Shown one piece after another: positions 1-7,153 of a stretch of DNA of 17,259 nucleotides. Location of the stretch: positions 1-17,259 of the forward strand of contig UQWH01000043.1 of NCBI GenBank assembly GCA_900544705.1. The letters are read 5' to 3'. Both the position numbers and the translations under genes were made by a program. Source of the stretch: an uncultured Eubacteriales bacterium (GTDB taxonomy: Bacteria; Bacillota; Clostridia; Oscillospirales; Oscillospiraceae). The first letter of the stretch is position 1; every line of letters starts with the position of its first letter. The notes below the pieces were generated by a model that was not told the origin of the DNA, ran no database searches, and worked only from the letters and a program-made list of their open reading frames with translations.

Positions 1-49
1 GGCAGCTTCGCTGCCGGCGCACCTTGGCAGCCCGCAATTTTGCAGGCTG
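1..49 (-). terminator. Two tandem hairpins downstream of the GntR gene (possible terminator)
   Basis: Two dyads lie just past the stop codon of the leftward regulator gene. One pairs CAGCC (28-32) with GGCTG (45-49), with a further GCA/TGC inside after one mismatch. The other is GGCAGC-ttc-GCTGCC (1-15). Neither is followed by a T-run on the minus strand, so this is not a canonical intrinsic terminator; it may only protect the 3' end or mark the end of the next gene outside the window. Confidence 0.3.
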
Positions 50-78
50 ATCGTCAAAAAGAGTCCACAGGTTAAATT

Positions 79-837
79 CTAAATCTCCGGGGAATAGCGG
101 ATGCGCTCCGTGACATACAGGAAGGTATAATACTCGATGGGGATCTCCTGATTCTGCCGCGTGCCGGTTTTCAGGTCCGTTACCTGCAGGAGCGGGAAGT
201 GGTTCGGCGTGCTCAGCAGGGAGGAGGTCGTGTCGTCGGAAACCACGGCGCGCAGCTCACGGTTGGAGCAGTGGATCTCCAGATCGTACTTTTCCTTCAG
301 CAGCGCAATGATGGACTGGTTTTGCAGGTTGAAGCGCTCGATCCCGGGGAGCACGGACGCATTGAAATAGCTGCGGCCGTAGATCACCGGCGTGCCGTTT
401 GCGAAATAGACCCGCGTGTATTCCAGCACCGGGTCGCCCTCCGCCAACCCGAGCCGCTGCGCGATCTCCGCGCTGCAGGGGACGAGGCCTTCAAAAAGGA
501 TCTTCTTGCTTGGCGTCATGTCCTGCGAACGGATCAGCGTAGAGCAGCTTGTGATGACGGAAAAATTCTGCTTCTGCGGCGTGCGCTCCTTGACAAAGGT
601 GCCCTTGCCCTGAATTTTATAGATGTAGCCCTCGCGCGTCAGCTCCTCGAGCGCCTTGCGCACGGTCAGGCGGCTGCATCCGTACTGGTCGCACATTTCC
701 TTTTCCGTGGAGAGCCTTGCGCCGACCTCCAATTCGCCGGATTTGATCCGGTTGGCCAGCTCGATTTTGATGTACATATATTTCGGAATGTTCTGTACCA
801 GCGTGGAAATTTGTTCCTCGGAAAACATATGATTCAT
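79..837 (-). CDS. GntR-family (HutC/UTRA subfamily) transcriptional regulator
   Basis: This 252-residue protein is a ligand-responsive DNA-binding regulator, most likely the local repressor of the divergent catabolic genes. Residues about 18-84 form the winged helix-turn-helix, with the family pattern YxxIxxELxxRIKSGEL, STEKEMCDQYGCSRLTVRKALEEL and a wing ending IQGKGTFV. Residues about 90-245 form the UTRA effector-binding domain, recognisable from the run GLAEGDPVLEYTRVYFANG and PIEYYTFLYVTERIRY near the end. The start at 837 is chosen because GAGGGG stands 7 bases upstream; a longer open frame continues to 1065 but has no such site and adds non-homologous sequence. An ATG at 828 is a weaker alternative. 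UTRA domains of this family usually sense small sugars, sugar phosphates or amino-acid-like metabolites, which fits a sugar or nucleoside-type inducer. Its own promoter lies at 902-930. Confidence 0.93.
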   Translation of the reverse strand: MNHMFSEEQISTLVQNIPKYMYIKIELANRIKSGELEVGARLSTEKEMCDQYGCSRLTVRKALEELTREGYIYKIQGKGTFVKERTPQKQNFSVITSCSTLIRSQDMTPSKKILFEGLVPCSAEIAQRLGLAEGDPVLEYTRVYFANGTPVIYGRSYFNASVLPGIERFNLQNQSIIALLKEKYDLEIHCSNRELRAVVSDDTTSSLLSTPNHFPLLQVTDLKTGTRQNQEIPIEYYTFLYVTERIRYSPEI

Positions 838-901
838 TCTTTTGCCCCTCGACATTCGTTGTGTTTGGGATAGCGCAAGTGGTCTATTGTTCATAATATC
901 T

Positions 902-930
902 ATTGTATTGGTCAAGCACGTGGAAGTCAA
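902..930 (-). promoter_or_regulatory. Sigma-A promoter of the GntR gene
   Basis: On the minus strand TTGACT (930-925) is followed after exactly 17 bases by TACAAT (907-902), one mismatch each from consensus. Transcription would start near 895 and leave a leader of about 58 bases. Two copies of ACAATAGA (minus strand, 906-899 and 890-883) cover the -10 box and start site, 16 bases apart, and the second belongs to TATGAACAATAG, which resembles the TGAACAACA half-site at 1233-1241. Autoregulation is a reasonable inference. Confidence 0.6.
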
Positions 931-1134
931 CAGTTTTTCGGAAAAAAGCGGAAAAACAGATGGGAAAAAAGAAAACAGACGCGCCGAAACCAAATGGAAT
1001 GCAGCTTGCTTGGCAAAAACGGACAGGAAACATGACAACTTCGCGTTTCGGGGAGAATTCTGCACCTGTCCATGAAAAATTTGTCTTGTTGAAAATGTTC
1101 AAAAAAGCGGTTTTTATTTTGTGAATTAAGAGAA

Positions 1135-1162
1135 TTGCAAAGCAAAATGACTGTGCTATAAT
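1135..1162 (+). promoter_or_regulatory. Promoter of the TrpA-like/alcohol dehydrogenase unit
   Basis: TTGCAA (1135-1140), a 16-base spacer and a perfect TATAAT (1157-1162) with the extended -10 TG at 1154-1155. The start site would fall near 1169, giving a leader of about 105 bases that contains the proposed operator. The stretch 931-1134 between the two divergent promoters holds A-rich sequence and no gene that I can support. Confidence 0.65.
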
Positions 1163-1206
1163 AAAAATGCCGGGAGGGAATCCTGATTTTTTTCACGCAA
1201 ACCTGT

Positions 1207-1242
1207 TATGTTGTCATTACATCTATCTGATTGAACAACATA
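1207..1242. promoter_or_regulatory. Candidate GntR operator 1 (inverted repeat TATGTTGT ... ACAACATA)
   Basis: TATGTTGT (1207-1214) and ACAACATA (1235-1242) are perfect 8-base inverted arms separated by 20 bases, about 40 bases downstream of the inferred start site. The 15 bases 1207-1221 (TATGTTGTCATTACA) recur identically at 4043-4057 ahead of the second unit. Position in the leader would suit repression by road-block; an RNA hairpin is the alternative reading. Confidence 0.5.
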
Positions 1243-1274
1243 CCCGGCAAGACTGTCAGATCTGGAGGAAAAGA

Positions 1275-2009
1275 ATGGGAAAATTCCATTTGGTCTATTA
1301 CATCAGCATGGGAACGCCGACGATCGAAGCGTCGCTGGAGAAGGCGGAGACCTATCTGGCGCACGGCGTGAAGGCCCTGCAATTTGACCTGCCGTCGCGC
1401 AACCCCTACCGCGAAACGCCCTTTATCCGCGCACGTATGGCCAAGGCGTGGGAAACCTACGGCGGCTATGAGCCCTTCCTGAAGGCGCTCACGGAATTCC
1501 GCCGGAAGCATCCGGACTTTGAAATGCAGATGGTGTCCTACGAGGACGTGATCCTCACCATCGGCACGACGAGGTACATTGAATTCTGCAAGCAGAACAA
1601 CATCCGCACCTGCCGCATTTCCGGCGACGGCGTGATCGAGCGGGCGAGGATGGACATGAACGCGGCGGGCATCGACACACTGACCTTTATCGACTACAAT
1701 CTGCCGGAAAAGGACGTGGAGTTCGCCGTGCAGACCGGTCGGGCGGTCATGCTGCGCAATGTGCGCGAGGGCATGGAGCCGCGCGACGGCATGGTCAGCT
1801 GGGACGAGCGCATCCGCTTCCTGCGCCGGCGTGGCGTGACGGCGCCGATCTACGCAACGGCGGGCATCACCTGCGGCGCAAGCCTTCTGGAGGCGAAGCA
1901 GGCGGGCGCGGCGGGCGCGTTTGTCGGCAGCTGCCTGATGAATCTCTGGGACAACGAGCCTGCGATGCTGGCACTGCTGGCAGACCTGGAGCAGGCGGCA
2001 AATTCTTGA
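1275..2009 (+). CDS. TrpA-like TIM-barrel protein, divergent active site
   Basis: The protein has 244 residues and the (beta/alpha)8 pattern of the tryptophan synthase alpha subunit (retro-aldol cleavage of indole-glycerol phosphate). The N-terminal strand YYISMGTPTIEASL matches TrpA's YITAGDPS...; the second strand LQFDLPSRNPYRETPF lines up with TrpA's IELGVPFSDPLADGP. In that alignment the catalytic Glu49 of TrpA is Gln36 here and the substrate-binding Asp60 is Glu47. The C-terminal phosphate-binding strand pair (PIYATAGI ... GAFVGS) is kept, so a phosphorylated ligand is likely. There is no trpB or other trp gene nearby, so a role in tryptophan synthesis is unlikely. The start at 1275 is supported by GGAGG 6 bases upstream; the frame stays open to 1167 but that part contains the leader and operator. 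The next gene, a paralogue, starts 15 bases later. Confidence 0.88.
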   Translation: MGKFHLVYYISMGTPTIEASLEKAETYLAHGVKALQFDLPSRNPYRETPFIRARMAKAWETYGGYEPFLKALTEFRRKHPDFEMQMVSYEDVILTIGTTRYIEFCKQNNIRTCRISGDGVIERARMDMNAAGIDTLTFIDYNLPEKDVEFAVQTGRAVMLRNVREGMEPRDGMVSWDERIRFLRRRGVTAPIYATAGITCGASLLEAKQAGAAGAFVGSCLMNLWDNEPAMLALLADLEQAANS

Positions 2010-2024
2010 AAGGAAGTAGGAAAT

Positions 2025-2756
2025 ATGGGCATCAAAACGATTTGTTATCTCTCTTTCGGCTATCCGACCATTGAAAAGAGCATTGAAATGGCCGGCTATT
2101 ACATCGAGGGCGGCTGCGACGCCATCGAGGTCAGCATCCCGCCGAAGGACCCCTACCGCGACAGCGCCTTTTTGCAGGAGCTTTACCGCGTTGCGCTGGC
2201 GCAGACCGACGACTACTCGGCCTATCTGGAGGGTGTCGGCCGCATGACCGAGAAATATCCGAACACGGAATTCTTCTTTGTGCTCTACCACGAGGTCATC
2301 ATGGCCATCGGCGCGGAGAAGCTGGGCGAATTCTGCGAGAAGCACCACATCGTCAACGTCATCTCCGGCGACCTGCACGATCCCGAAGCGATCGCCGCCC
2401 TGCGCAAGCACGGCGTTAAGCTGGCGCGCTCGGTCAATTACAAGATGAACGAGGACGACATCCAGCGCTGCATCCATACCGACGGCTTCACCTATATGCA
2501 GGCCTTCCCGAGCGAGGGTCAGTATGTCAAGCCCGGCTTTGAGGAGCTGGAGACTTGCATCCGCTATCTGCGCGAGCGCAAGGTTTCCGAGCCGATCTAC
2601 TGCGGCGCGGGCATCAAATCCCCGGCGGACGCTGCGCGCGTCAAGGCTGCGGGCGGACAGGGCTTCTTTGTCGGAAGCTCCATCATCAAACTGTACGACA
2701 CGCCGGAAAAGCTCGTTGAGCTGATCCGCGAGTATAAAAAGGCAGCGCAGGACTGA
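2025..2756 (+). CDS. TrpA-like TIM-barrel protein, catalytic residues conserved
   Basis: This 243-residue protein is a paralogue of its upstream neighbour and again resembles the tryptophan synthase alpha subunit. Both start with a YxSxGxPTIEKSIE-type first strand and share the NPYRE/DPYRD loop. Here the residues aligned with TrpA Glu49 and Asp60 are Glu35 and Asp46, with the same 11-residue spacing, so retro-aldol chemistry is plausible. The phosphate site is present (YCGAGIKSPADA, then FFVGSSI). The flexible loop 6 of true TrpA, with its TG motif, is replaced by PSEGQYVKPG, so the leaving group is probably not indole. AGGAAGTAGG precedes the ATG. The pair could act as a heterodimer, one active and one modified chain, or use two related substrates; this is inference. 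Confidence 0.88.
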   Translation: MGIKTICYLSFGYPTIEKSIEMAGYYIEGGCDAIEVSIPPKDPYRDSAFLQELYRVALAQTDDYSAYLEGVGRMTEKYPNTEFFFVLYHEVIMAIGAEKLGEFCEKHHIVNVISGDLHDPEAIAALRKHGVKLARSVNYKMNEDDIQRCIHTDGFTYMQAFPSEGQYVKPGFEELETCIRYLRERKVSEPIYCGAGIKSPADAARVKAAGGQGFFVGSSIIKLYDTPEKLVELIREYKKAAQD

Positions 2757-2781
2757 CCTGCGCAGAATCAAAAATTTTTTT
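2745..2781 (+). other. Hairpin over the stop codon of the second TrpA-like gene, followed by a T-run
   Basis: GCGCAGG (2745-2751) and CCTGCGC (2757-2763) form a perfect 7-bp stem whose loop holds the TGA stop (2754-2756). Seven T residues follow at 2775-2781, 11 bases past the stem. The gap is too long for a standard terminator, so partial termination or a translation-sensitive attenuator before the dehydrogenase gene is only possible. Confidence 0.35.
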
Positions 2782-2795
2782 AGAGGTGTGACATT

Positions 2796-3971
2796 ATGAA
2801 AGACTTTTGGTACTATGTTCCGACTCGTGTGAATTTTGGCCCGTCCTGCTTCCAGTATCTGGTGGATACCATCCATCAGTGGGGCACCAAGCCGCTGATC
2901 GTCTACGGCGGCGGTTCCATCAAGCGCAACGGCGCGTATGACGCCGTCGTCAGCCGCCTGAAGGAAGCCGGCATCCCCTATGCCGAGATGGGCGGCGTCG
3001 CCCCGAACCCGCGCTACGAGTCCGTTCTGGAGGGCAACCGCATCTGCCGCGAGGAAAAGTGCGACATCCTGCTGCCCATCGGCGGCGCTTCCGCCATTGA
3101 CTGCGCAAAGTCCATCGCCGCGACCGTGAACTACGACGGCGAGCCGTGGGACATCATCAGCAAGAAGGTGCCCGTCGGCAAGGTGCTGCCCATCATCGCC
3201 GTCCCGACGCTGGCCGCTGCCGGCTCCGAAATGTCCACCAGCTCCGTCATTTCCCGCATGGACATCAATGAGAAGGCCGGTTATTCCAGCCCGGATATGC
3301 GTCCGCGCGCTTCCTTCTCCAACCCGGAATTCACCTTTACCATGCCCAAGAAGCAGACCGCTGCCGGCGTCGCCGACGCGATCAGCCATGTCATGGAGTC
3401 CTATTTCTCCAATGTGCCGGAGGCCTATTTGCAGACCAAGTTCGGCGAAGCGATGTTCAACACCCTCTTCCACTACGGTAAGATCGCCTATGACGATCCG
3501 ACCAACTACGAGGCGCGCTCGAACATCATGTGGACCTGCTGCTGGGCGATCAACGGCCTGACCGTCAAGGGCAATCCCGTCGGCTGGTCCATGCACAAGC
3601 TGGAGCATGAGCTGTCCGCCTTCTACGATGTAACGCACGGCGAGGGCCTTGCTGTCATCATGCCCGCATGGCTGACCTGGATGCTCACCGAGGACAATGC
3701 CTACCGCTATCTCGGCTATCTGCAGGCTGCCTTCGGCATCGATCCGACCGGCATGGACAAGATGGAAGCGGCGAAGCTCGCCATCGAAAAGACCCGCGAG
3801 TATTTCGCTTCTCTGAATCTGCCGCAGCATCTGCGCGATTTCGGTATCGAGGAAGAGATGCTTCCCAAGATGGCGCACGAGGCGGCCATCATCGGCAAGG
3901 ACTACTTCGCCAAGGCATTCCGCCCGCTCAACGAGCAGTCCGCGCTGGAGATCTACAAGCTGGCATATTGA
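2796..3971 (+). CDS. Iron-type (group III) alcohol dehydrogenase, butanol dehydrogenase/YqhD-like
   Basis: The 391-residue cytoplasmic enzyme interconverts an aldehyde and an alcohol with NAD(P)H. An N-terminal dinucleotide-binding domain carries GGGS (38-41) and GGASAIDCAKSIA (96-108); a C-terminal all-helical domain holds the metal. The ligands are visible as Asp194 and His198 (GVADAISHVME), His267 (MHKLEHE) and His281 (VTHGEG), the spacing found in YqhD/BdhA-type enzymes. Length is normal for the family. The start has AGAGGTGTGA upstream. It is the last gene of the first rightward unit; in this setting it probably reduces an aldehyde released by a TrpA-like or BtpA-like aldolase, which is inference. 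The physiological substrate cannot be read from sequence. Confidence 0.93.
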   Translation: MKDFWYYVPTRVNFGPSCFQYLVDTIHQWGTKPLIVYGGGSIKRNGAYDAVVSRLKEAGIPYAEMGGVAPNPRYESVLEGNRICREEKCDILLPIGGASAIDCAKSIAATVNYDGEPWDIISKKVPVGKVLPIIAVPTLAAAGSEMSTSSVISRMDINEKAGYSSPDMRPRASFSNPEFTFTMPKKQTAAGVADAISHVMESYFSNVPEAYLQTKFGEAMFNTLFHYGKIAYDDPTNYEARSNIMWTCCWAINGLTVKGNPVGWSMHKLEHELSAFYDVTHGEGLAVIMPAWLTWMLTEDNAYRYLGYLQAAFGIDPTGMDKMEAAKLAIEKTREYFASLNLPQHLRDFGIEEEMLPKMAHEAAIIGKDYFAKAFRPLNEQSALEIYKLAY

Positions 3972-3989
3972 TCCTTCCTCTCTTCCGGC

Positions 3990-4028
3990 CGGGGCGCTCG
4001 GTATTTCCGCGGGCGCCCCGCCCCTTTT
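3990..4028 (+). terminator. Terminator-like hairpin after the alcohol dehydrogenase gene
   Basis: CGGGGCGC (3990-3997) pairs perfectly with GCGCCCCG (4013-4020) around a 15-base loop that can itself pair CGG with CCG. A short T-run (4025-4028) follows after five bases. The stem is strong but the T-run weak, so read-through into the transporter genes is possible. Confidence 0.55.
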
Positions 4029-4042
4029 CAAAGCTGTGAAGA

Positions 4043-4060
4043 TATGTTGTCATTACAACA
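4043..4060. promoter_or_regulatory. Candidate GntR operator 2 (TGTTGT-CATT-ACAACA)
   Basis: TGTTGT (4045-4050), CATT and ACAACA (4055-4060) form a perfect 6-4-6 palindrome. Bases 4043-4057 are identical to 1207-1221 in the leader of the first unit. The compact symmetry is typical for a dimeric winged-helix regulator and makes this the better defined of the two sites. It lies about 200 bases before the importer start codon. Confidence 0.55.
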
Positions 4061-4178
4061 ATATGCTACATGGAAAAAATAAGAGAAAAGAATGGAATGG
4101 TCATAATATTGGAATGGATTTTTGTGTAAAACAGACAAAAATCACAACAATTATTCAGAAGATTTGCTAATTGAAAAT

Positions 4179-4209
4179 TGCGCGACCCGGTGATATGGTT
4201 ATTATAACA
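4179..4209 (+). promoter_or_regulatory. Possible promoter of the importer unit
   Basis: In an AT-rich leader, TTGCGC (4179-4184) is followed 17 bases later by TTATAA (4202-4207), within GGTTATTATAAC. The -35 box is poor and several registers are possible. The start codon is about 50 bases downstream. The remainder of 4061-4178 is AT-rich without a gene; a promoter nearer the palindrome at 4045-4060 cannot be excluded. Confidence 0.35.
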
Positions 4210-4258
4210 TCAATACAACTTACGAAAGTTTGATGTAAATTTTGAGGAGGATGTATCC

Positions 4259-5488
4259 ATGAAAAAGCTACTCGCAGTTTTGCTTGCACTGGTTATGATT
4301 GTTTCTCTTGCAGCCTGTGCCGGCAACACGGACCCCAGCACGGATAAACCCGACGATACCAACAACAGCGACAAAACCGAACCCTCCGGCAGCGAAGATG
4401 GAAATCCTGAAGTCAACAAGAAGATCGCCATGATCATGCAGCAGGGCGGCCTTGGTGACCAGGGCTTCAACGACACCGCCTACGCCGGACTCATGGCCTG
4501 CAAGGACAAGTACGGTCTGGACGTCAACGCCGTGGAATGCACCGACACCACGCAGGGCGAGACCCTGATCCGTGAGCTGTGCGAAGCGGGTTATGGCCTG
4601 ATCATCAACCTCGAAGCCGGCATCAGCGGCAATATGTACACCGTTGCACTGGATTACCCCGGCATCTACTTCGTCGTTGTCGGCCGTCAGCTCCGCATCA
4701 ACGCGGTCGACGGTTTCACCGAAACCCCGAAGAACGTCATTGAGTCCTACATCACCCTGAACGAGCACTCCTTCCTCGCGGGCGTCGTCGCCGCCTATGC
4801 AGCGACCGACGGCAACACCCTTGTTGAGGGCGTCGGCCAGCACGAGGGCTGCAACATCGGCATCCTGTTCGGCGCAGAGTCCGTCGGCTTCTATCAGTAC
4901 GGCGACGGCTTCCGTCAGGGCGCACTGTTCTACAACCCCGATGCGAAGGTCTACATCGACTACACCGTCGGCTTCTCCGACACCGCAAACGCACAGAACA
5001 TTGCCCAGAACATGATCAACAACATGGGCTGCGACGTGATCTGGACCTGCTGCGGCACCGCCGGTCTTGGCGGCCTGGAGGCTTGCCGTCTGAACAATGC
5101 GTTCGGCATCGGCGTTGACTCCAACCAGGACGAGGTCGAGCCGGGCTACATCCTGACCTCCGCGGTCCGCGACAACACCTCCCTGATGGAATTCTACATC
5201 GGCAAGTACCTCGAGGGTAACCTCGCGCAGACCGAGCCGGATGTCTTCAACCTCTCCAACGGCGGCGTGGACATCACCGACATGAGCGTCATTGCGAAGT
5301 ATGTGACCGATAAGGACAAGCTCGAAGAGCTCAAGGGCATCATCGAGCAGTGCCGCAAGTGGATCGCCGACGGCACCATCACCGTCTTCGACGCCCGTAT
5401 GGCGAGCATCGAGAACGACGGCCAGCGTCTGGACGACTGGCTCAAGATCGACGGCAACAACAAGACCTACGCAGAGCTGAACAAGTAA
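4259..5488 (+). CDS. BMP-family lipoprotein, substrate-binding protein of a nucleoside-type ABC importer
   Basis: The 409-residue protein is the extracellular, membrane-anchored receptor of the importer encoded by the next three genes. The signal peptide ends in the lipobox LAAC with the modified Cys at residue 20. A linker rich in Asp, Ser, Thr and Pro (21-52) leads to the periplasmic-binding-protein fold. The BMP/PnrA/Med signature is seen as GLGDQGFNDTAYAGL (64-78), with repeated Rossmann-like strands such as GLIINLEAGI and NIGILFG. BMP proteins with this transporter arrangement usually bind purine or other nucleosides, sometimes sugars or autoinducer-like ligands. GAGGAGG stands 8 bases before the ATG. 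A stable hairpin follows the stop codon and may protect this message from decay, which would give an excess of receptor over channel subunits. Confidence 0.94.
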   Translation: MKKLLAVLLALVMIVSLAACAGNTDPSTDKPDDTNNSDKTEPSGSEDGNPEVNKKIAMIMQQGGLGDQGFNDTAYAGLMACKDKYGLDVNAVECTDTTQGETLIRELCEAGYGLIINLEAGISGNMYTVALDYPGIYFVVVGRQLRINAVDGFTETPKNVIESYITLNEHSFLAGVVAAYAATDGNTLVEGVGQHEGCNIGILFGAESVGFYQYGDGFRQGALFYNPDAKVYIDYTVGFSDTANAQNIAQNMINNMGCDVIWTCCGTAGLGGLEACRLNNAFGIGVDSNQDEVEPGYILTSAVRDNTSLMEFYIGKYLEGNLAQTEPDVFNLSNGGVDITDMSVIAKYVTDKDKLEELKGIIEQCRKWIADGTITVFDARMASIENDGQRLDDWLKIDGNNKTYAELNK

Positions 5489-5500
5489 TAAACCGACTGT

Positions 5501-5536
5501 GTATGCCCCGTTGAAGGTACCTCCAGCGGGGCATAC
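5501..5536 (+). other. Intercistronic hairpin between receptor and ATPase genes
   Basis: GTATGCCCCG (5501-5510) and CGGGGCATAC (5527-5536) are perfect 10-base inverted arms around a 16-base loop that contains the palindrome GGTACC. No T-run follows; five C residues do. This is the usual position and form of an element that stabilises a receptor mRNA or lowers expression of downstream transporter genes. Confidence 0.6.
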
Positions 5537-5565
5537 CCCCATCATAGGATGCTTTGGTGACGAAT

Positions 5566-7140
5566 ATGGATACCATTATTGAAACAAAAAACCTGACGAA
5601 AAAGTTCGGAAACTTCACGGCCAACGATCACATCAATCTGGCGGTGAAGGAAGGGGAGATCCGCGCCATCATCGGTGAAAACGGCGCGGGCAAGTCCACG
5701 CTCATGAATATGCTCTACGGCATCCTCCAGCCGACGGAAGGAGAGATTTTCTTCCGCGGCAAAAAGGTTGCCATCGCCTCGCCGCGCGATGCGATCGAGC
5801 TTGGCATCGGCATGGTGCATCAGCATTTCAAGCTGTCGCCGTCGCTGTCGATCTATGAAAACATCGTTCTGGGAACGGAAACGGTGCGTACCCACAAGAT
5901 CGGAAAAAAGACCTTCCGCGGCCTGCTGATCGACGAGAAAAAGGAAAAGGCCGAGATCCAGGCGCTTGTGGACAAGTTTAACTTTAATTTGAATATTACC
6001 GACAAGGTTTCGGATATTTCCGTCGGCGCGAAGCAGCGCGTGGAGATCCTCAAAATGCTCTACCGCGACGTTGATCTTCTCATTCTCGACGAGCCGACGG
6101 CTGTGCTCATCCCGCAGGAGGTGGACGACCTCATCCAGCGCCTGCTCGATCTGAAAAAAGCCGGAAAGACCATCATCATTATCACGCACAAGCTCAACGA
6201 GGTGAAAATGTGCGCCGACAACATCACGGTCATCCGTGCAGGCAAGGTCATCGGTACCGTCCCGAACGATGAAAACACCACCGACGAAGATCTGGCGGAA
6301 ATGATGGTCGGCCGTGCGGTGCTCCTGCGCGTGCAGAAGAGCGGCAAGCCCGTCGGCGAGAAGATCGCCTATCAGGTCAAGAACCTCAGCGCGGTCAACT
6401 CCGAGGGCAAGAAAATTCTCAACGACATCAATTTCCGCATCCATGAGAACGAGGTCGTCGGCATTGCGGGCGTGGAGGGCAACGGACAGACCGAGCTGAT
6501 GCTGGCGCTGACCGGAATGCTGGACGTCTGCCACGGCTCGACCGTAGAGCTGGGCGGCGTGAATATCACGGGCCTGTGGCCGGACGAGCTGAGAAAGCAC
6601 GAGATCGGCGTGGTGCCGGAGGACCGCTACAAGCAGGGCCTGTGCCTGAACGTACCGGTTTCGGCCAACCTCATCGCCGGCTATCACGGACTCAAGCCCT
6701 ACTGCAATGGCGGCGTGATGAACCGCCGCGCCATGATGGAAAACCGCGATAAGCTCGTCAAGGAATATGACGTTCGACTGAGCACGAAGGACCCGGCGGT
6801 CGGCTCCCTCTCCGGCGGCAACGCGCAGAAGGTCATCATCGCCCGCGAGTTCAGCCGCAAGCCGAAGGTGCTGCTGGTCAGCCAGCCGACGCGCGGCGTG
6901 GACATCGGCGCCATCGAGTTCATTCACAACCAGATCCTCAAGATGCGCGACGCCGGAACGGCGGTGTTCATCATTTCCTCGGAGCTTTCCGAGGTCACGG
7001 GACTTTCCGACCGCGTGCTCGTGATGTATCACGGCGAGATCGTCGGCGGCTTCCGTTCGGAGGACGTGAGCTTCAATGGGCTGGGACTGTATATGTCCGG
7101 CGTGAAGCGCATGACCGCCGAAGAGCTTTCGGAAGAATGA
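5566..7140 (+). CDS. ABC importer ATPase with two nucleotide-binding domains (nucleoside/sugar type)
   Basis: This 524-residue protein powers import with the permeases at 7154-9204. The first domain has Walker A GENGAGKST (37-45), Q-loop HQHF (85-88), signature SVGAKQR (152-158), Walker B LLILDEP (171-177) and switch His in ITHKL. The second has a degenerate P-loop GVEGNGQTE (302-310) without Lys, signature LSGGN (415-419) and QPTRGVD (440-446) in place of a standard Walker B Asp-Glu; this asymmetry is normal for RbsA/YufO-type ATPases. I prefer the ATG at 5566 (GGTGA five bases upstream). A GTG at 5557 with AGGA seven bases upstream is a real alternative and would add three residues. Confidence 0.94.
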   Translation: MDTIIETKNLTKKFGNFTANDHINLAVKEGEIRAIIGENGAGKSTLMNMLYGILQPTEGEIFFRGKKVAIASPRDAIELGIGMVHQHFKLSPSLSIYENIVLGTETVRTHKIGKKTFRGLLIDEKKEKAEIQALVDKFNFNLNITDKVSDISVGAKQRVEILKMLYRDVDLLILDEPTAVLIPQEVDDLIQRLLDLKKAGKTIIIITHKLNEVKMCADNITVIRAGKVIGTVPNDENTTDEDLAEMMVGRAVLLRVQKSGKPVGEKIAYQVKNLSAVNSEGKKILNDINFRIHENEVVGIAGVEGNGQTELMLALTGMLDVCHGSTVELGGVNITGLWPDELRKHEIGVVPEDRYKQGLCLNVPVSANLIAGYHGLKPYCNGGVMNRRAMMENRDKLVKEYDVRLSTKDPAVGSLSGGNAQKVIIAREFSRKPKVLLVSQPTRGVDIGAIEFIHNQILKMRDAGTAVFIISSELSEVTGLSDRVLVMYHGEIVGGFRSEDVSFNGLGLYMSGVKRMTAEELSEE

Positions 7141-7153
7141 GAGGTTTACGAAC

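Noticed and set aside
838..1065. N-terminal extension of the GntR protein up to 1065
   Set aside because: It would cover the gene's own promoter at 902-930 and is unlike the family; GAGGGG supports 837.
1167..1274. Upstream ATG at 1167 as start of the first TrpA-like gene
   Set aside because: The added 36 residues have no family counterpart, lie over the operator and leader, and the ATG sits almost on the inferred transcription start, while 1275 has a good GGAGG.
1275..2756. Tryptophan biosynthesis (trpA) for the two TIM-barrel genes
   Set aside because: No trpB or other trp gene is near, loop 6 is unlike TrpA, one copy lacks the catalytic residues, and the operon context is import and catabolism.
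1206..4031. A 941-codon open frame on the minus strand opposite the TrpA-like and dehydrogenase genes
   Set aside because: It runs antisense across three well-supported genes and their intergenic gaps, has low-complexity Ala/Asp/Arg/His-rich sequence, and is a side effect of GC-rich codon use.
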